A stretch of 64,000 nucleotides of DNA from Colwellia sp. 12G3 (GCF_002836775.1 NZ_PJAQ01000065.1:124001-188000); one strand, 5' to 3'; shown: positions 7,355-17,660, counted from the stretch's first letter. Program-made: numbers and translations. Notes: generated by a model not told the origin, from the letters alone.

Positions 7355-9418
7355 ATGAAAAAATCGTTGATAGCCATTGCCTTAGCAGCCACATTCATTG
7401 GTGGTTGTGGCATGTTTACTGCCAGTAATGACAGTAATAATAAAAATATTGTCGCCAGTAAAGCCGAGCTAGGCAGCTTTGGTGTTGATTTAAGTGCCCG
7501 CAATGAAGTTGTAAAACCTGGTGATGACTTCTTTATGTATGCCAGTGGGACTTGGTATGATCATTATGTAATGCCTGCAGATAAAACCCGTTATGGTGCT
7601 TTTACTGGTTTAGCTGAGCGTAGTGAAACACAAGTAAAAGAAATTATTGATGATATTACTAGTCGCACTAACCTTAACGCCGACGAGCAGTTAGTTGCTA
7701 ATTTTTATCAAGCATATATGGATACTGAAACCGTTAATAAATTGGGCATCAGCCCAATTCAGTCAACGTTAGATCAAATTAGCGCGGTAAAAAATACACA
7801 AGACTTAACCAAAATATTTGGTGAAGCATGGTTAACAGGCACAGAGTCTCCTCTTGGTGGTTATATGTGGTTTAACCGTTTAGACCCGAATCAATATGAA
7901 ATGTCTGTGGGTGCTGGTGGTTTAGGACTGCCTGATCGTTCTTATTACTTAGAAGAAAGTGAGCGTTTTGAGAAAACCCGTAATGCTTATGTAGCACACA
8001 TCGCTACTATGCTAGCTTTTGCTGGTATTGAAAATAGCCAAAAACGTGCTGAACAAATTTTAGCGCTAGAAACAAAAATAGCTCAAGGTCATTGGCCGCG
8101 TGAGAAAAAACGTAACCGTGACTTAACCTTAAACCAAGTAAAACGAGCTGATTTAGCCAAGCAATATCCTGACTTTGATTGGGATACGTATTTTGCTCAA
8201 TCCGGTTATAAAGTACCACAGCTTAATATTTCTCAGCCAGAGCCCGTCAAGGCAATGATCGCTTTAGTTAACGCTGAGCCTTTATCTGTTTGGCAAGATT
8301 ACCTAACCTTCCATACGATTAGTGGCAATGCCGGTTTATTATCTGAAGATATTTATGCCGCTAACTTTGCTTTTTATGGTAAAGAACTAAACGGTCAACA
8401 AGAGCCTCGTCCACGTTGGAAGCGCGCTATTGGTGAAATGTCTGATACTGAATCTTTAGGTTTTGCTATTGGCAAAGTGTATGTAGCGCGTTTCTTCCCT
8501 GAAAGCTCTAAATTACAGATGGCGCAATTAGTTGAAAATTTACGTACCGCACTGGGTCAGCGTATCGACGGTCTTGATTGGATGGGTGAAGAAACTAAAG
8601 TAAATGCTCATGCTAAGCTTGCTGCTTTTAACCCGAAAATTGGTTACCCTGATATATGGCAAGAGTTTGACGGCGTAACTATTTCTAAAACTGACCTCGT
8701 CGGTAACATTAAAAACCTACGTCAATTTTTCCAAGCTGATAGTGTTGCCAAAGAGTTGAAGAAAACCGATCGTAATCGTTGGGGCATGACGCCACAACGC
8801 GTTAATGCTTACTACAATAGTTCATTTAACGAAATTGTCTTTCCTGCAGCAATTTTACAACCACCATTTTTCGATCCAAATGCAGACGCAGCAGTTAACT
8901 ACGGTGCTATTGGTGCGGTAATTGGTCATGAAATGGGTCATGGTTTTGATGATCAAGGTTCAAAGTCAGATGCTAATGGTATTCAACGTAACTGGTGGAC
9001 TGATGAAGATCGCGATGCCTTTGATGCTAAAGCAGACCAATTAGTCGAACAATACAATAAGTATGAGCCTATTGCTGATAACTTTGTTAACGGTCGTAAC
9101 AGCCTAGGCGAAAACATTGGTGATGTTGGCGGTTTATCAATGGCCTACCATGCCTATAGATTAAGCTTAAATGGTAAAGAAGCACCGGTTATTAATGGCA
9201 TTTCTGGTGACCAACGTTTCTTCTTAGCTTGGGCACAAGTCTGGAAAGAGAAACGCACAGAAAAGAGTATGTTAAATCAGTTACGTGGCGGCACACATGC
9301 ACCGGGCCGTTTTCGTGCTCAAGCACCGCGTAACCACGATGCATGGTACAAAGCGTTTGACGTGAAACCAGGCGATGCCTTGTACTTACCAGAAGATGAA
9401 CGCGTACGTATCTGGTAG
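7355..9418 (+). CDS. pepO: M13 family metalloendopeptidase lipoprotein, PepO-like
   Basis: 687 residues. The start MKKSLIAIALAATFIGGCGM is a lipoprotein signal with lipobox IGGC, so the mature protein is lipid-anchored in the envelope. The M13 (neprilysin) N-terminal domain begins around residue 50 (VKPGDDFFMYASGTW). The catalytic part has NAYYNSSFNEIVFPAAILQP, the zinc site VIGHEMGHGFDDQG (HEMGH at 525-529) and GENIGDVGG, whose Glu is the third zinc ligand. It ends in RVRIW as M13 enzymes typically do. It should cleave small peptides at the cell surface or periplasm. Length is normal for the family. A clear AAAGAGATC Shine-Dalgarno precedes the ATG. It stands alone, closed by a strong terminator. 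Confidence 0.95.
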   Translation: MKKSLIAIALAATFIGGCGMFTASNDSNNKNIVASKAELGSFGVDLSARNEVVKPGDDFFMYASGTWYDHYVMPADKTRYGAFTGLAERSETQVKEIIDDITSRTNLNADEQLVANFYQAYMDTETVNKLGISPIQSTLDQISAVKNTQDLTKIFGEAWLTGTESPLGGYMWFNRLDPNQYEMSVGAGGLGLPDRSYYLEESERFEKTRNAYVAHIATMLAFAGIENSQKRAEQILALETKIAQGHWPREKKRNRDLTLNQVKRADLAKQYPDFDWDTYFAQSGYKVPQLNISQPEPVKAMIALVNAEPLSVWQDYLTFHTISGNAGLLSEDIYAANFAFYGKELNGQQEPRPRWKRAIGEMSDTESLGFAIGKVYVARFFPESSKLQMAQLVENLRTALGQRIDGLDWMGEETKVNAHAKLAAFNPKIGYPDIWQEFDGVTISKTDLVGNIKNLRQFFQADSVAKELKKTDRNRWGMTPQRVNAYYNSSFNEIVFPAAILQPPFFDPNADAAVNYGAIGAVIGHEMGHGFDDQGSKSDANGIQRNWWTDEDRDAFDAKADQLVEQYNKYEPIADNFVNGRNSLGENIGDVGGLSMAYHAYRLSLNGKEAPVINGISGDQRFFLAWAQVWKEKRTEKSMLNQLRGGTHAPGRFRAQAPRNHDAWYKAFDVKPGDALYLPEDERVRIW

Positions 9419-9465
9419 TAAGGGTAATACGAAGAGTACCGTTTAACGGATAAATCACTCTAATC

Positions 9466-9500
9466 AAAAATGCCAGTCAGATAATCTGACTGGCATTTTT
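9466..9500. terminator. Strong bidirectional terminator
   Basis: AAAAATGCCAGTCAGAT pairs almost perfectly with ATCTGACTGGCATTTTT. It sits 47 bases after pepO and 69 bases after the stop of the convergent chemoreceptor gene, with A and T runs on both sides, so it can serve both. Confidence 0.9.
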
Positions 9501-9569
9501 ATTGGGCAACTATTTTCTAATTTATTATGTCTATGTATTATTTACTCATTAGACAACCAATTATAAGAA

Positions 9570-11495
9570 TTAGTTAAATTTAAAGCGGGATACTAAGTCA
9601 TTTAGGTGAGCAGCCTTATCTCTTAATTCACTACAAGCAATGGAGGTTTGCTGAACGATTTCACTATTAGCACGTGAAATATCAGCAACGGCAGTAACGT
9701 GTGGATTAATTTCACCAACAACATTAGATTGCTCCCCTGTCGCCGTCGCAATTTGTAAGTTCATATCATTCATAATACTGATACTCTCCGAGATACTTTC
9801 TAAATGCTTACCCGAGTGCCCAGCCTCTGTTTGACTGGTGTTACTTAAGATTGTGCTTTGAGAAATAGCAGCAACCACCTCTTCTGTTTTAGCTTGCAGC
9901 TTTTCAATAATATTTTTAATTTCTTCGGTAGAATCATGACTGCGTGATGCTAAAGTTCTGACTTCATCAGCAACCACGGCAAAGCCTCTACCTTGCTCTC
10001 CTGCACGAGCAGCTTCGATAGCGGCATTAAGCGCTAATAAGTTAGTTTGCTCTGACACACTTCGGATTACTTCAACAACCGTATCAATAGAACGGGCATC
10101 ATCGGCTAATTGGGCGATCATGGCGCTAGTAGAAACAAGTTGCTCACTCATATCTGACACACTGGCAATGGTCTGTACCACAGAATCATTACCTTGCTGC
10201 ACTGTTGCATCAGCAGCCTGAGCAGTTTCTGCTGCATTATTAGCGCTACCGGCAATTTCTTCTGCAGTCATGCCCATTTCATGCATTGCTGTCGCAATTT
10301 GCTCAACTCTACTAACTTGTTCATTAATCTCTGATTCCATTAACTTGGCTTGGGAATCTATTTGCTCAATAGCACTAGAGAGTTCATTGCCGGTATTAGA
10401 AACTTGTTGCAATAATTCGCTTAAATGGCTAACAAATTGGTTATAACCTCTTGCCATAGTACCCGCCTCGTCTTGACGTGAATCATCTAAACGACGCGTT
10501 AAATCTCCGCCACCTTTGCCAATCTCAGCCAACATATCAGCAAGCTGACCAAAAGGTTCAATTAAACGAGAAATAAGCCAAGTACTAACAAACGCAAAAA
10601 TTACCGCGATAATAAGTCCCATCATGACTAATGCCCATGTCGCTTGCGTTAGTCCACCAAGCACTTCTTCCTTAGGTACCTCTGCAACCACATACCAACC
10701 AATACTGTCTAAATAGCGACTAGCAATAAGGGTTTGAGTGCCGTTTAGGGTGAATTCAGTTGAGCTAAATTGTGCTTTCGCTAAAAGATTTTGGCTATTG
10801 CTAACGCCGAGATCAGCTAAGCTTTTACCGATTTGTTGAGTATCAGGATGAAGTTTTATTTTGCCCTGCTGATCAACTAAAAACACTTTCCCTGTTTGGG
10901 CAATACGATACTGACTTATCGTTTTAGCCATGTTCTGCAGTGATAAGCCAACGCCTACCACCGCGCTAGGCTTACCAGAGACTCTCATTAAATAGTTAAT
11001 AAATAAAGTGGGGATATTGGTTTCTTCATCAACATCTAAACTCAACTCATATTTTTTACCACTACCGATAAAATCATAGAACCACTGATCTTTATTGTCT
11101 TGTGGTGACAACGTTTTAAAAAGCCCGCTAGGTGTAAAATAATTTCCTGTTTTGGCTGAGACTAAAAAAGCGCTAATGGTGTTGAACTCACCTTGGATAC
11201 TTTTCAAATTTGCGATTACTTGTTGACGATCTTCATCTTGTTCGCCATTAGTAATAAACTGCTGCGAATAAAGGCTACTCGACATAGTTTGCGATACGGT
11301 AATAGGTAACAGTAAATGTGCATCTAAGTTATTGGCTACCTCGCCAAGCGCTGCCGGTAATTCCCTTTCAATGGCAGCTTCTAAAATAATGGACCTACTG
11401 GAGTTAAGAGCAAAAGCACTCACTATCAATATAGATAACACCACGGCGGTCAAGGTAGTAAGGACAACTTTACGGCGAATAGTTAAATTCAACAT
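9570..11495 (-). CDS. Methyl-accepting chemotaxis protein with dCache-type sensor
   Basis: 641 residues. Membrane segment 1 is at about 10-30. A periplasmic sensor of about 240 residues follows, with strings typical of dCache_1 such as [19 protein letters not shown] and [17 protein letters not shown]. Membrane segment 2 is at about 283-305, followed by HAMP ([20 protein letters not shown]). The cytoplasmic coiled coil carries the conserved hairpin tip [20 protein letters not shown], which contacts CheA/CheW. No C-terminal CheR-docking pentapeptide is visible. dCache receptors commonly bind amino acids or organic acids; the ligand is unknown here. It is monocistronic and transcribed leftward to the shared terminator. 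Confidence 0.93.
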   Translation of the reverse strand: MLNLTIRRKVVLTTLTAVVLSILIVSAFALNSSRSIILEAAIERELPAALGEVANNLDAHLLLPITVSQTMSSSLYSQQFITNGEQDEDRQQVIANLKSIQGEFNTISAFLVSAKTGNYFTPSGLFKTLSPQDNKDQWFYDFIGSGKKYELSLDVDEETNIPTLFINYLMRVSGKPSAVVGVGLSLQNMAKTISQYRIAQTGKVFLVDQQGKIKLHPDTQQIGKSLADLGVSNSQNLLAKAQFSSTEFTLNGTQTLIASRYLDSIGWYVVAEVPKEEVLGGLTQATWALVMMGLIIAVIFAFVSTWLISRLIEPFGQLADMLAEIGKGGGDLTRRLDDSRQDEAGTMARGYNQFVSHLSELLQQVSNTGNELSSAIEQIDSQAKLMESEINEQVSRVEQIATAMHEMGMTAEEIAGSANNAAETAQAADATVQQGNDSVVQTIASVSDMSEQLVSTSAMIAQLADDARSIDTVVEVIRSVSEQTNLLALNAAIEAARAGEQGRGFAVVADEVRTLASRSHDSTEEIKNIIEKLQAKTEEVVAAISQSTILSNTSQTEAGHSGKHLESISESISIMNDMNLQIATATGEQSNVVGEINPHVTAVADISRANSEIVQQTSIACSELRDKAAHLNDLVSRFKFN

Positions 11496-11903
11496 AGATA
11501 AATATCTTCCTTTGAAGTAAAAGTAGAACAGGATCAGGGGTTAAAACAAGGTCTTAAAACTTACAATAACTTATAAGCTTCTGACTACATATATAATTTA
11601 TAGATCTTTTAAGTCAGTTAATCAAAGATCTAGACCAATTTGAGTATAGTTCAGATAACATCATAATTTTTAACATAGCCGTTATCACCACTTGTTGACT
11701 CCACATAGTGAAAAGCCAGTATTCATTAAATAAAGTATTCGTAATAATTTCCTTCCGTTGCTACAAAACATCTATAAAACATCTATAAAAAAAGACCAAG
11801 CTAATTAAAACTTGATCTTTTTATTTATCTTCCATGCCTTATTAAGTCATTATCAGCCAATTTTATAATGACTCAACATGCAAATTTTCTTATTTCGCTT
11901 ATT
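11496..11903. other. 408-bp intergenic region: chemoreceptor promoter side and terminator
   Basis: No gene is seen. It holds an exact tandem repeat of AAAACATCTAT at about 11765-11786 and the terminator hairpin at 11791-11820. The rest should contain the promoter of the leftward chemoreceptor gene. Confidence 0.6.
11785..11825 (-). terminator. Terminator of the S9 peptidase gene
   Basis: AAAGACCAAG pairs with CTTGATCTTT across a 10-base loop with one mismatch. On the minus strand it is followed by a run of seven T. It lies about 80 bases after the S9 peptidase stop. Confidence 0.75.
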
Positions 11904-13985
11904 TTATTCAGCCGTCTTTGTTTTATATTTTTCAAACCAGGCAAGACTGTGTTCAACTTTAGTGATCATTCTTGATGGTTTACCGGCAATACCATGTGGC
12001 GATCCCGGTACTTTCACTAGCACTGTATCTACTCTTCTTAGTTTAAGCGCTTGATAAAACTGCTCTGTTTGCGCCATTGGTGTACGTAAATCTTCTTCTC
12101 CTGTTATTAACATAGTCGGGGTTGTGACATTACCCACCAGTGACATAGGCGAACGTTTCCAATAATGTTCTACATGTTCCCACGGCATGCCAGGAAATTG
12201 CGTCGGTATTTGCCCTAAACCACTATCTGCTGTTAGCACCTTACTTAACCAGTTAATAACCGGTTTAACCACAACGGCAGCAGAGAAGCGATCAGTTAAA
12301 CCAATAGCGTAGGCAGTCGCAATGCCTCCGGCAGAGCCGCCAGCAATGAATAAGTTATTCTCATCAATAAATCCTAACGCCAACATGGCATCAACACCTG
12401 AGTTATGATCAGCAAAATCTTCTTTAGAGCTGTATTTATATTTTAATAACATGGCAAAACGCTCACCATAAGAGCTACTACCACGGTGGTTATCATAAAA
12501 AATAACATAGCCTTGTGCAGCATAGCGTTGTAATTCTGCAGAAAAGTGTGGCCCATAGGCTAAATGAGGACCACCATGGATCTCTAAAATAAGTGGATAC
12601 TTTTTCTTAGAGTCAAAGTTTGGCGGAGTAATATACCAACCTTGAATTGGCTCACCATCAAATGAAGACTTATAATTGACCTCATGTACTTTACCTAACG
12701 TTTTATGATCCAATAAATCTTCATTTAACTGCGTTAACTGAGCCACTTTTTTGTGCGTATTAATGACGGCTACATTTGCGGGGCGTGAAGCACTGCCTTG
12801 AGTAAAGGCCATGTAACCTTGGTTTGAAGCCGTGAAACTACCACTAATATAAGGACGACCAAGACTCGTACCAGCAAGCGTATCAGTTAAGTCTTTCACT
12901 TTACCTTTAGTGCTTAAAGTGGCAAGTTTACGTTTGCCAAAATCATCGTAGCTTATTGCTAATAATGAACTTGATAACCACTGTGGGTCTCTTATTGAAC
13001 GGTCAAAATCACTGGCAATAGCGGTTACTTTTTTAGTATTCCAATCCATAATGTTTAATTTTGCATTACGGTAAGGATTCAGTGCATTAGAGGTCGATAA
13101 AAAAGCAAGTTTCTTACCGTTCTCTGAAAATACAGGATTATATTCTTTACCCGGTGTTGAAGTGAGTTGCTTAAGTTCACCACCTTTTAGCATGACTTTG
13201 AATAAATCGCCTTCCAGTGATTTATATTCCCAATCTTTTATCCTATTTGCTGAAAAAACGATCGCATCACTTTTTTTATTCCAAGTAAGCTGTCCGCTAT
13301 GATGAAAATCCCCTTGCGTTATTTGGCGAGGTGTACCGCCCTCACTAGGTAAAACAAAAATATGTTTATAACCTGGTTTAAGTAAACCTCGACCATCCGC
13401 TTGATAGTATGCTTGATCAATAACTACAACAGGTTTTGACCAGTTAGCCCCTTTTGGTTTTGCTGGCATTTTGGCAATAACCGTTCTCTTCTGGGCAACA
13501 AGTTGAGTAAACGCTAGCCACTTACCATCGGGTGACCAGGTTAAACTTCCGACACTACCTTGCACCTGACTGATTAATGCGGTGCGGTTTTGTTCAAGAT
13601 AATGTACGTGAATTTGATAACTACCTGTTAGGTTACTTACAAACGCTATTTTTTCGCCATCAGCAGACCAACGTGGTTGGGAGTATTGTTTGTCATCTGA
13701 AAAAAGTGGCAACTGCTTTTTAGATTTAACATCAATCAACCAGAGGTTTTTATTTTTTCCATCGGTCATGATGTCGTTAGAATTTCTGATATAAACTATT
13801 TTATCGCCATCAGGGGAAATTTGTGGATCACTGGCATATTCCAGTGAGAAAATATCTTTAGCTTCAAAAAGACTATTAGTCGCTGCATTAGTAGATATAG
13901 CACTGTTAGCCACAGTGATGAACGGTGTACTTAGCACACTAACAGCCAAAAATAATCGACTAGAAAAGCGGGATAAAAAGCGCAT
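11904..13985 (-). CDS. S9 family prolyl oligopeptidase-like serine peptidase
   Basis: 693 residues from the ATG at 13985, which has GGAG seven bases upstream; a longer frame to 14021 lacks a ribosome site. A signal peptide (MRFLSRFSSRLFLAVSVLST) sends it to the periplasm or beyond. The first 400 residues form a beta-propeller with WD40-like/TolB repeats (SPDGDKIVYIRN, SADGEKIAFVSN, SPDGKWLAFTQ). The C-terminal alpha/beta-hydrolase has the nucleophile elbow GGSAGG, the Asp in GEEDLRTP and the His in GSPHGIAG. This is the acylaminoacyl-peptidase/dipeptidyl-peptidase layout, cutting short peptides taken in from protein breakdown. Cleavage specificity is not readable. It is transcribed alone. Confidence 0.92.
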   Translation of the reverse strand: MRFLSRFSSRLFLAVSVLSTPFITVANSAISTNAATNSLFEAKDIFSLEYASDPQISPDGDKIVYIRNSNDIMTDGKNKNLWLIDVKSKKQLPLFSDDKQYSQPRWSADGEKIAFVSNLTGSYQIHVHYLEQNRTALISQVQGSVGSLTWSPDGKWLAFTQLVAQKRTVIAKMPAKPKGANWSKPVVVIDQAYYQADGRGLLKPGYKHIFVLPSEGGTPRQITQGDFHHSGQLTWNKKSDAIVFSANRIKDWEYKSLEGDLFKVMLKGGELKQLTSTPGKEYNPVFSENGKKLAFLSTSNALNPYRNAKLNIMDWNTKKVTAIASDFDRSIRDPQWLSSSLLAISYDDFGKRKLATLSTKGKVKDLTDTLAGTSLGRPYISGSFTASNQGYMAFTQGSASRPANVAVINTHKKVAQLTQLNEDLLDHKTLGKVHEVNYKSSFDGEPIQGWYITPPNFDSKKKYPLILEIHGGPHLAYGPHFSAELQRYAAQGYVIFYDNHRGSSSYGERFAMLLKYKYSSKEDFADHNSGVDAMLALGFIDENNLFIAGGSAGGIATAYAIGLTDRFSAAVVVKPVINWLSKVLTADSGLGQIPTQFPGMPWEHVEHYWKRSPMSLVGNVTTPTMLITGEEDLRTPMAQTEQFYQALKLRRVDTVLVKVPGSPHGIAGKPSRMITKVEHSLAWFEKYKTKTAE

Positions 13986-14365
13986 TGGTTTACTCCAAAT
14001 GAAAATGAGTTTGAGTGTCACTCATTATGTGATCAATAACTGTTGTTTATTGTATACAAAACAGCAGAAGTTCACAGGAGTTATCACCGAGTTCTACCTT
14101 GTATCTTGGTACATTAGTCGCAAGAATCGACTTAACTGCACTTAGTACTTATATAAAGACGTTCTAAAGAGACTTAATTATATATTTTGGAAGGTAACGA
14201 ATAAGATAATACCAAGCCGTTACAAAATGTATTTATTGACTATTTTTTATTTTAAATATGATCAATGCCAGTTAATATCTAGCCGGCATTTGATGTTTAA
14301 AAAATAATAGATTCAGTTTAAGCATCAGTGATGATGATAAAATAACAATCTAAATGGAAATTAAC
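13986..14365. other. 380-bp intergenic region with an imperfect fold-back
   Basis: No gene is seen between the divergent S9 peptidase and creA. Bases 14242-14311 can fold into a long imperfect hairpin: CTATTTTTTA and AATGCC on the left match GGCATT and TAAAAAATAATAG on the right, around a 15-base centre. It follows an AATACCAAGCCGTTAC string of the kind seen at ends of Alteromonadales repeats. It may be an old repeat remnant. Confidence 0.4.
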
Positions 14366-14863
14366 ATGTTAAAAAAGATAAAAATTTACGGCTCAATCTT
14401 CATCTTATTAGTGATCGCTTTATTCATATTTAAGAGTTTATCAAAGAATGAAGTTGGTGATATATCGTTAGGGTTTTTCACCTTAAAGGACATAAAAGTG
14501 TCGTCTTTAGATGACGATAAAATTTCAGGTGTCACTTGTCACATAGCATCAATTGAAGCCAACTTAAGTTTAGCTGACCCGAGTGATAGTTCTATATCTT
14601 GCCGTCAAACAGGTGATATAACTCCTGAAATGATCGCTACGATTGATAAAAGTAAATCTGGTGAAGTAGTGTTCAAGCAATCAAAAAGTATCTTCTTCAA
14701 GACCATGAAAGTTAGACGCATATACGATGCTGAAAATCAAACCCTGCTCTACCTTTCTTATACGACAAAAGAAACAGAGGGTAGTTACAAGCACAGCCTT
14801 TCTACAGTGCCTTTATGGGGAACTAAAGCTTATACTTCGCCAAAGATTATGTTAAATAATTAG
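14366..14863 (+). CDS. creA: CreA family protein
   Basis: 165 residues from the ATG at 14366, which has TGGAA six bases upstream; the ATG at 14354 has no ribosome site. An N-terminal membrane anchor or signal (about 3-20) is followed by the CreA family signature: EVGDISLGFFTLKDI, then DDKISGVTCHIASIE, SSISCRQTGDI, VVFKQSKSIFFKTMKVRRIYD and LYLSY. E. coli CreA is a conserved periplasmic protein of unknown biochemical role. The two Cys residues in VTCHI and SISCRQ, conserved in the family, could form a disulfide (inference). A terminator follows directly, so the gene is monocistronic. Confidence 0.88.
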   Translation: MLKKIKIYGSIFILLVIALFIFKSLSKNEVGDISLGFFTLKDIKVSSLDDDKISGVTCHIASIEANLSLADPSDSSISCRQTGDITPEMIATIDKSKSGEVVFKQSKSIFFKTMKVRRIYDAENQTLLYLSYTTKETEGSYKHSLSTVPLWGTKAYTSPKIMLNN

Positions 14864-14875
14864 CGGGTTATTTTT

Positions 14876-14907
14876 AAGTCACGTAGTAACGTGGCTTTTA
14901 TTTTTTT
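14876..14907 (+). terminator. Terminator of creA
   Basis: AAGTCACG pairs with CGTGGCTT around TAGTAA and is followed by a T-rich tract, 12 bases after the creA stop. Confidence 0.8.
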
Positions 14908-14935
14908 GTTATTGATCATTGTAAAATATTGATAA

Positions 14936-16255
14936 TTAAAGAGACAATCTCGCTTTAGGTAAAGTAACACTAAATTGCGCGCCACCTAACTCCGACGAGT
15001 TTTCAATAATTAGTTCACCATGATGCCACTCAACAATACGCTTGACGATGGCAAGACCCATGCCGTAGCCTTTGACTTTATTATCGGCTCCTTCTCCACG
15101 TATAAAAGGTTTGATGATTTTTTCTCTTTGCTCAGTCGGGATCCCCAGTCCATCATCGCTAACCGTAACAATAATATCATTTCTTTTTTCTGCGATTTTC
15201 ACGTGAATATTTCCGCGACAGTACTGGTGGGCATTTTGTAATAAGTTGCTCATCAAAATCATCAAATATGACAGATCGCCATCAACGAATACGGACTGTT
15301 TCGGTGAATCCAATGTCACTTGCACAGTGTCCTGACTTTTATTATTAATACAGGTGGTGGTGAGTGCTAAAAAATCAACGGGCGCTTTGTTTAAGGTAAT
15401 TAAGGTTTGGTCTAAGCGAGCATAACTAAGCAAGCTTTCCACTAAATCTACCATTTCATCAACGTTATCACTAATGCGTTGCTCAAACCGCTTTCTCAAC
15501 ACCGGATCATCTTCTTCTTGAATGGTATCAATACCAAAACGAATTCTTGCCAGTGGCGTGCGTAGGTCGTGAGAAACCGCACTACTTAACAATTTTATAT
15601 CGGTCACTAAATCATCAATACGCTGAGCCATGCGATTAAACTCCAGTTCTAAATCACGGATATACGAAATAGAACCGACATTAATACGCTGACTCAAATT
15701 ACCTTCACCAAATGATTTAGCCGTTTGACGTAAAGTCATTAGCCTCCTCATTAACGGGTAAAGCCAAAGTAGCATGAGTAGCAATACCGCTAAATAAAAG
15801 AGGCTGGTCAGTAAAATAGGTAAAAATGAATTACGTTGATTAACTGCTACCGGTAAAGTTGTTAACACCAATACTTCATCTGTACGAGCAAGGTAGAAAT
15901 GCATTGCGATACTGTTATCGGTTTCAAGTAATAACGGCTGTCCTGCAATTAAATCGGTCAATAGAGCTTGTGGTAGAGGAAAGTTAGTTATCGGTTTTAA
16001 ACGTAACGACAACAGGCCTTCATTTGGCCATTTTTCAATAAATTCTTGGCGGTTTTCTATACCTGAAAGTGCTATTGATAAGTGAGCACCTACTTGCTCT
16101 AATGTATCTACTACACTTTGTTGTCCATTAGTTTCTTGACTAGATTGTTCTGATTTTTGGTTAAGAAATTGATTATAAATACCATCAAACATCCAGCCTA
16201 AACCAATCGTAGCGATAAGTACGACCGCAACTAATGAAAGTGTTAAGTTACGCAT
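14936..16255 (-). CDS. Sensor histidine kinase (RstB-like)
   Basis: 439 residues. Membrane segments at about 4-24 and 145-166 enclose a periplasmic sensor of about 120 residues. A HAMP domain (about 166-218) follows, then HisKA with the phospho-acceptor His229 in SAVSHDLRTPLARIRF, then HATPase with the N box (NLLQNAHQY) and G boxes (DDGLGIP, GYGMGLAIV). It should autophosphorylate and pass phosphate to the response regulator encoded 105 bases upstream. This kinase, its regulator, DUF3019 and MipA/OmpV genes are found together in many Alteromonadales, which points to envelope-stress or cationic-compound sensing (inference). The stimulus cannot be read from sequence. Confidence 0.92.
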   Translation of the reverse strand: MRNLTLSLVAVVLIATIGLGWMFDGIYNQFLNQKSEQSSQETNGQQSVVDTLEQVGAHLSIALSGIENRQEFIEKWPNEGLLSLRLKPITNFPLPQALLTDLIAGQPLLLETDNSIAMHFYLARTDEVLVLTTLPVAVNQRNSFLPILLTSLFYLAVLLLMLLWLYPLMRRLMTLRQTAKSFGEGNLSQRINVGSISYIRDLELEFNRMAQRIDDLVTDIKLLSSAVSHDLRTPLARIRFGIDTIQEEDDPVLRKRFEQRISDNVDEMVDLVESLLSYARLDQTLITLNKAPVDFLALTTTCINNKSQDTVQVTLDSPKQSVFVDGDLSYLMILMSNLLQNAHQYCRGNIHVKIAEKRNDIIVTVSDDGLGIPTEQREKIIKPFIRGEGADNKVKGYGMGLAIVKRIVEWHHGELIIENSSELGGAQFSVTLPKARLSL

Positions 16256-16359
16256 TGAGTTAGCCTATTATCTTTGAAGGAAGGTTTAAACGAGCTAGCA
16301 AGATTTCACTTGCAAGCTCGTCAGGTGTTCAAGGGACGAGTAAAAATTGAGCTAGGTGC

Positions 16360-17106
16360 TTACCAAACATCATTGGCAAATAAGTAACCTTTGCCCCAAA
16401 TAGTTTTGATACGAAAAGGCTCTGACGAATCATCTTTTAATTTTTTACGTAATCTTGAAATGCGTAAATCAATTGAGCGGTCAAAACCATCATAATCAAA
16501 ACCACGAAAATGACTAACAAGCTCTTTTCGTGAAACCACCTGCCCTGCTTTTGTGGCAAGAAACCATAAAACATCAAATTCATTAGAAGAGACTTTTATC
16601 AACTCGCCATCAAGGCTAACGCTGCGGGCTTGTTCGCTAATCACTAAACCGCTAAATTTTAGTACGCCTTTAGACTCAAGTTCTTCAGCGGTTAATTGAT
16701 GAGTATTGTTATTATCTACTGGTCGAGCTTTATCTTCTCGACGCAGTAATCCTCGAATACGGGCTAGTAAGACTCTTGCTCTAACGGGTTTGGTAATATA
16801 ATCATCTGCGCCCATCTCTAGTCCAAGTACTTCGTCAATTTCTTCATCACGCGCTGTGATCATAATGATTGGGTTAGTAAAGCTGGCCCGAACTGTTTTA
16901 CAGACATCGAGCCCATCCATGCCAGGTAGCATGCCATCAAGTAAGACAATATCGGGGTTGAGTGATTGAATAAGTTCAACCGCTTCATCACCACGATGGC
17001 ATGTAGTTACCTTAAAGTCGCGTCCTGTTAAATAATCCGCAATCCACTCAGCAAGATCAATATCATCTTCAACCAACAAAATATGCGCGCCTGCATGTGC
17101 TGCCAT
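16360..17106 (-). CDS. OmpR-family response regulator (RstA-like)
   Basis: 248 residues. The receiver domain has the acidic pair in LVEDDIDLAE, phospho-acceptor Asp57 in VLLDGMLPGMDG and the Lys of DDYITKPVR. The C-terminal winged helix (about 150-245) contains SSNEFDVLWFLATKAGQVVS and SIDLRISRLRKKL. It should bind DNA as a dimer at direct repeats spaced 10-11 bp. Such a repeat lies upstream of mipA (18826-18842). The gene is followed by its cognate kinase. The start at 17106 lacks a clear Shine-Dalgarno, so translation may be weak. Confidence 0.93.
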   Translation of the reverse strand: MAAHAGAHILLVEDDIDLAEWIADYLTGRDFKVTTCHRGDEAVELIQSLNPDIVLLDGMLPGMDGLDVCKTVRASFTNPIIMITARDEEIDEVLGLEMGADDYITKPVRARVLLARIRGLLRREDKARPVDNNNTHQLTAEELESKGVLKFSGLVISEQARSVSLDGELIKVSSNEFDVLWFLATKAGQVVSRKELVSHFRGFDYDGFDRSIDLRISRLRKKLKDDSSEPFRIKTIWGKGYLFANDVW

Positions 17107-17153
17107 TAACTACAATCCCTACTCAGTGTCTTATCATGTATTGCTATTATTAG

Positions 17154-17179
17154 AAGGTATTCTTAAAAGGTATCATTAA
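17154..17179. repeat. 13-bp tandem repeat upstream of the response regulator gene
   Basis: AAGGTATTCTTAA is followed directly by AAGGTATCATTAA, one substitution pair apart, with a further AAGGTAT at about 17191. It lies 48-73 bases upstream of the response regulator start and could be a regulator-binding array. Confidence 0.4.
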
Positions 17180-17225
17180 AAGTACGGTTACAAGGTATGA
17201 GTAAAGGTGCCTCTAATAAATATCA

Positions 17226-17654
17226 TTAGAATATACGCCAAGACTTTCTTGGTTGTCCTTTTTTCTTATGTACCCAAGCCATTTTTACCACAGCTGTTGC
17301 TACCGATAAACTTTCATTTTGACGCCTTAATGAAAATTCTACATTTACCTTACTATCAAATGATTTTTTCAATTCACCCGTATTTTTATTTATCCAACAA
17401 TTAAGCGCCTTAGCATCGCCTGTCGTATACAAACAATAATTACCCGGCGTATCAACTTGCCAACTTAATTCGACTGAAACATAACAAGCTTGACCTTGTC
17501 GCATAGCCACACACTGCTCAGGGCTTACGTTCATACTTGCTTGAATTTCTGTCGCATTAGCCACTGAGCTTATGGCGAGTAATAACATCAATAAACAGGA
17601 CGTTTTTATTTGTAAAAATAGCCTTTGTAACTGTTTTTTAGCGTGCATAATCAT
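17226..17654 (-). CDS. DUF3019 family exported protein
   Basis: 142 residues. The start (MIMHAKKQLQRLFLQIKTSCLLMLLLAISSVANA) holds a signal peptide with a cleavage site near ANA. The mature part has the family pattern SPEQCVAMRQGQACYVSVEL, then W...PGNYCLY, LNCW and VKMAWVHKKKG. Four Cys in the mature chain (QC, AC, YC, NC) probably form two disulfides in the periplasm. DUF3019 has no known function but sits between MipA/OmpV and a two-component system in related genomes, as here. The mipA stop is 7 bases upstream, so the two are one operon. Confidence 0.88.
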   Translation of the reverse strand: MIMHAKKQLQRLFLQIKTSCLLMLLLAISSVANATEIQASMNVSPEQCVAMRQGQACYVSVELSWQVDTPGNYCLYTTGDAKALNCWINKNTGELKKSFDSKVNVEFSLRRQNESLSVATAVVKMAWVHKKKGQPRKSWRIF

Positions 17655-17660
17655 GCTCCT

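Noticed and set aside
9192-9467. Minus-strand frame of 91 codons
   Set aside because: It is antisense to the pepO 3' end, where the M13 protein is conserved to its last residue.
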